A stretch of 62,623 nucleotides of DNA from JBPYFK01 sp051984675. GTDB taxonomy: Bacteria > Actinomycetota > Actinomycetes > Mycobacteriales > Pseudonocardiaceae. Each line of letters starts with the position of its first letter. Position 1 is the stretch's first letter. Positions 62,592-62,623 of this stretch are shown one piece after another. Location of the stretch: the NCBI GenBank assembly GCA_051984675.1, contig JBPYFK010000174.1, positions 1 through 62,623 of the forward strand. Reading direction: 5' to 3'. Made by a program: the position numbers and the translations under genes. A model generated the notes under the pieces. It was not told where the DNA came from. It did no database searches and worked only from the letters and a program-made list of their open reading frames with translations.

Positions 62592-62623
62592 GTGGCTGCC
62601 GTCGGCTTAGGTCAGGCCGCTCG
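62592..62623 (+). CDS. Start of an unidentified gene, cut by the window edge
   Basis: GTG 62592 follows GGGAGG at a spacing of about nine bases and begins M-A-A-V-G-L-G-Q-A-A; the window ends after about ten codons. In relatives a response regulator or RNase D often follows DUF3000, but ten residues are too few to decide. Confidence 0.5.
   Translation, partial: MAAVGLGQAA

Overview
The window looks like chromosome from a high-GC actinomycete of the Pseudonocardiaceae type (Saccharopolyspora/Amycolatopsis-like). The evidence is the very GC-rich codon use, frequent GTG starts, a mycothiol-dependent-isomerase-type protein, an F420-type LLM oxidoreductase, an actinobacterial coproporphyrin-route heme cluster and an Rv2629-type protein. 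Most of the sequence is ordinary densely packed chromosome: about 58 supported genes, no insertion sequence, no CRISPR array, no rRNA and no intact tRNA.

Left end (1-512): the 3' part of a tRNA-Val(CAC) from the anticodon loop to the discriminator base, with no 5' half. This looks like the att scar of an integrative element lying off the left edge. A terminator and a perfect 19-nt palindrome follow. Region 0.5-17 kb is acyl-CoA and lipid centred: a single-chain 1823-aa acyl-CoA carboxylase, an alpha/beta hydrolase, a membrane protein, a VLCAD-like acyl-CoA dehydrogenase, a ClpC-type unfoldase, an F420-type oxidoreductase and an MFS transporter. A shared 14-bp palindrome (TTACC-N4-RGTAA-like) sits upstream of four or five lipid-type genes here and at 34.4 kb.

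Region 17-30 kb: small membrane proteins, a phosphoketolase-acetate kinase operon, a mycothiol-dependent isomerase-type protein, hydrolases, a Tat-exported metallophosphoesterase, and a MarR-controlled efflux locus (MFS, NmrA-type reductase, NTF2-like protein) ending in the decayed stub of a glyoxalase-fold gene. Region 29-35 kb: glutaryl-CoA dehydrogenase plus class III CoA transferase facing a GntR regulator (probable glutarate/lysine catabolism), a hydrolase with Asp in place of the nucleophilic Ser, and a 3-hydroxyacyl-CoA dehydrogenase.

Region 34.4-38.1 kb (minus strand) reads as one stress-type operon: DJ-1/PfpI protein, an Rv2629/Balon-like eRF1-fold protein (candidate ribosome hibernation factor), a DUF5709-like acidic protein, a dienelactone-hydrolase-like protein and a Fpg/Nei DNA glycosylase. 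Next come a ribose-type ABC importer, a Ser/Thr kinase with membrane and PH-like C-terminal parts, a secreted SGNH hydrolase, ornithine aminotransferase with a pentapeptide minisatellite at its N-terminus, ZapE and a RibD-C reductase.

Region 48-50.5 kb is a six-gene Asp23/Gls24-AmaP envelope-stress cluster. Region 50.6-56.7 kb carries LigC-type DNA ligase and its LigD-type polymerase partner, separated by a reductase, an exporter, a lipoprotein that has lost its catalytic Ser, and an overlooked 36-residue, 8-cysteine peptide gene with a strong ribosome binding site. The right end (57-62.6 kb) is the conserved heme block (hemE-hemG-hemQ) with msrB, a GNAT acetyltransferase and a DUF3000 gene, then a palindrome-rich promoter region and the first codons of one more gene.

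A 12-13-bp palindrome built on TCCACAGTGGA recurs five times exactly in the window, in and between unrelated genes, far above what its composition predicts.
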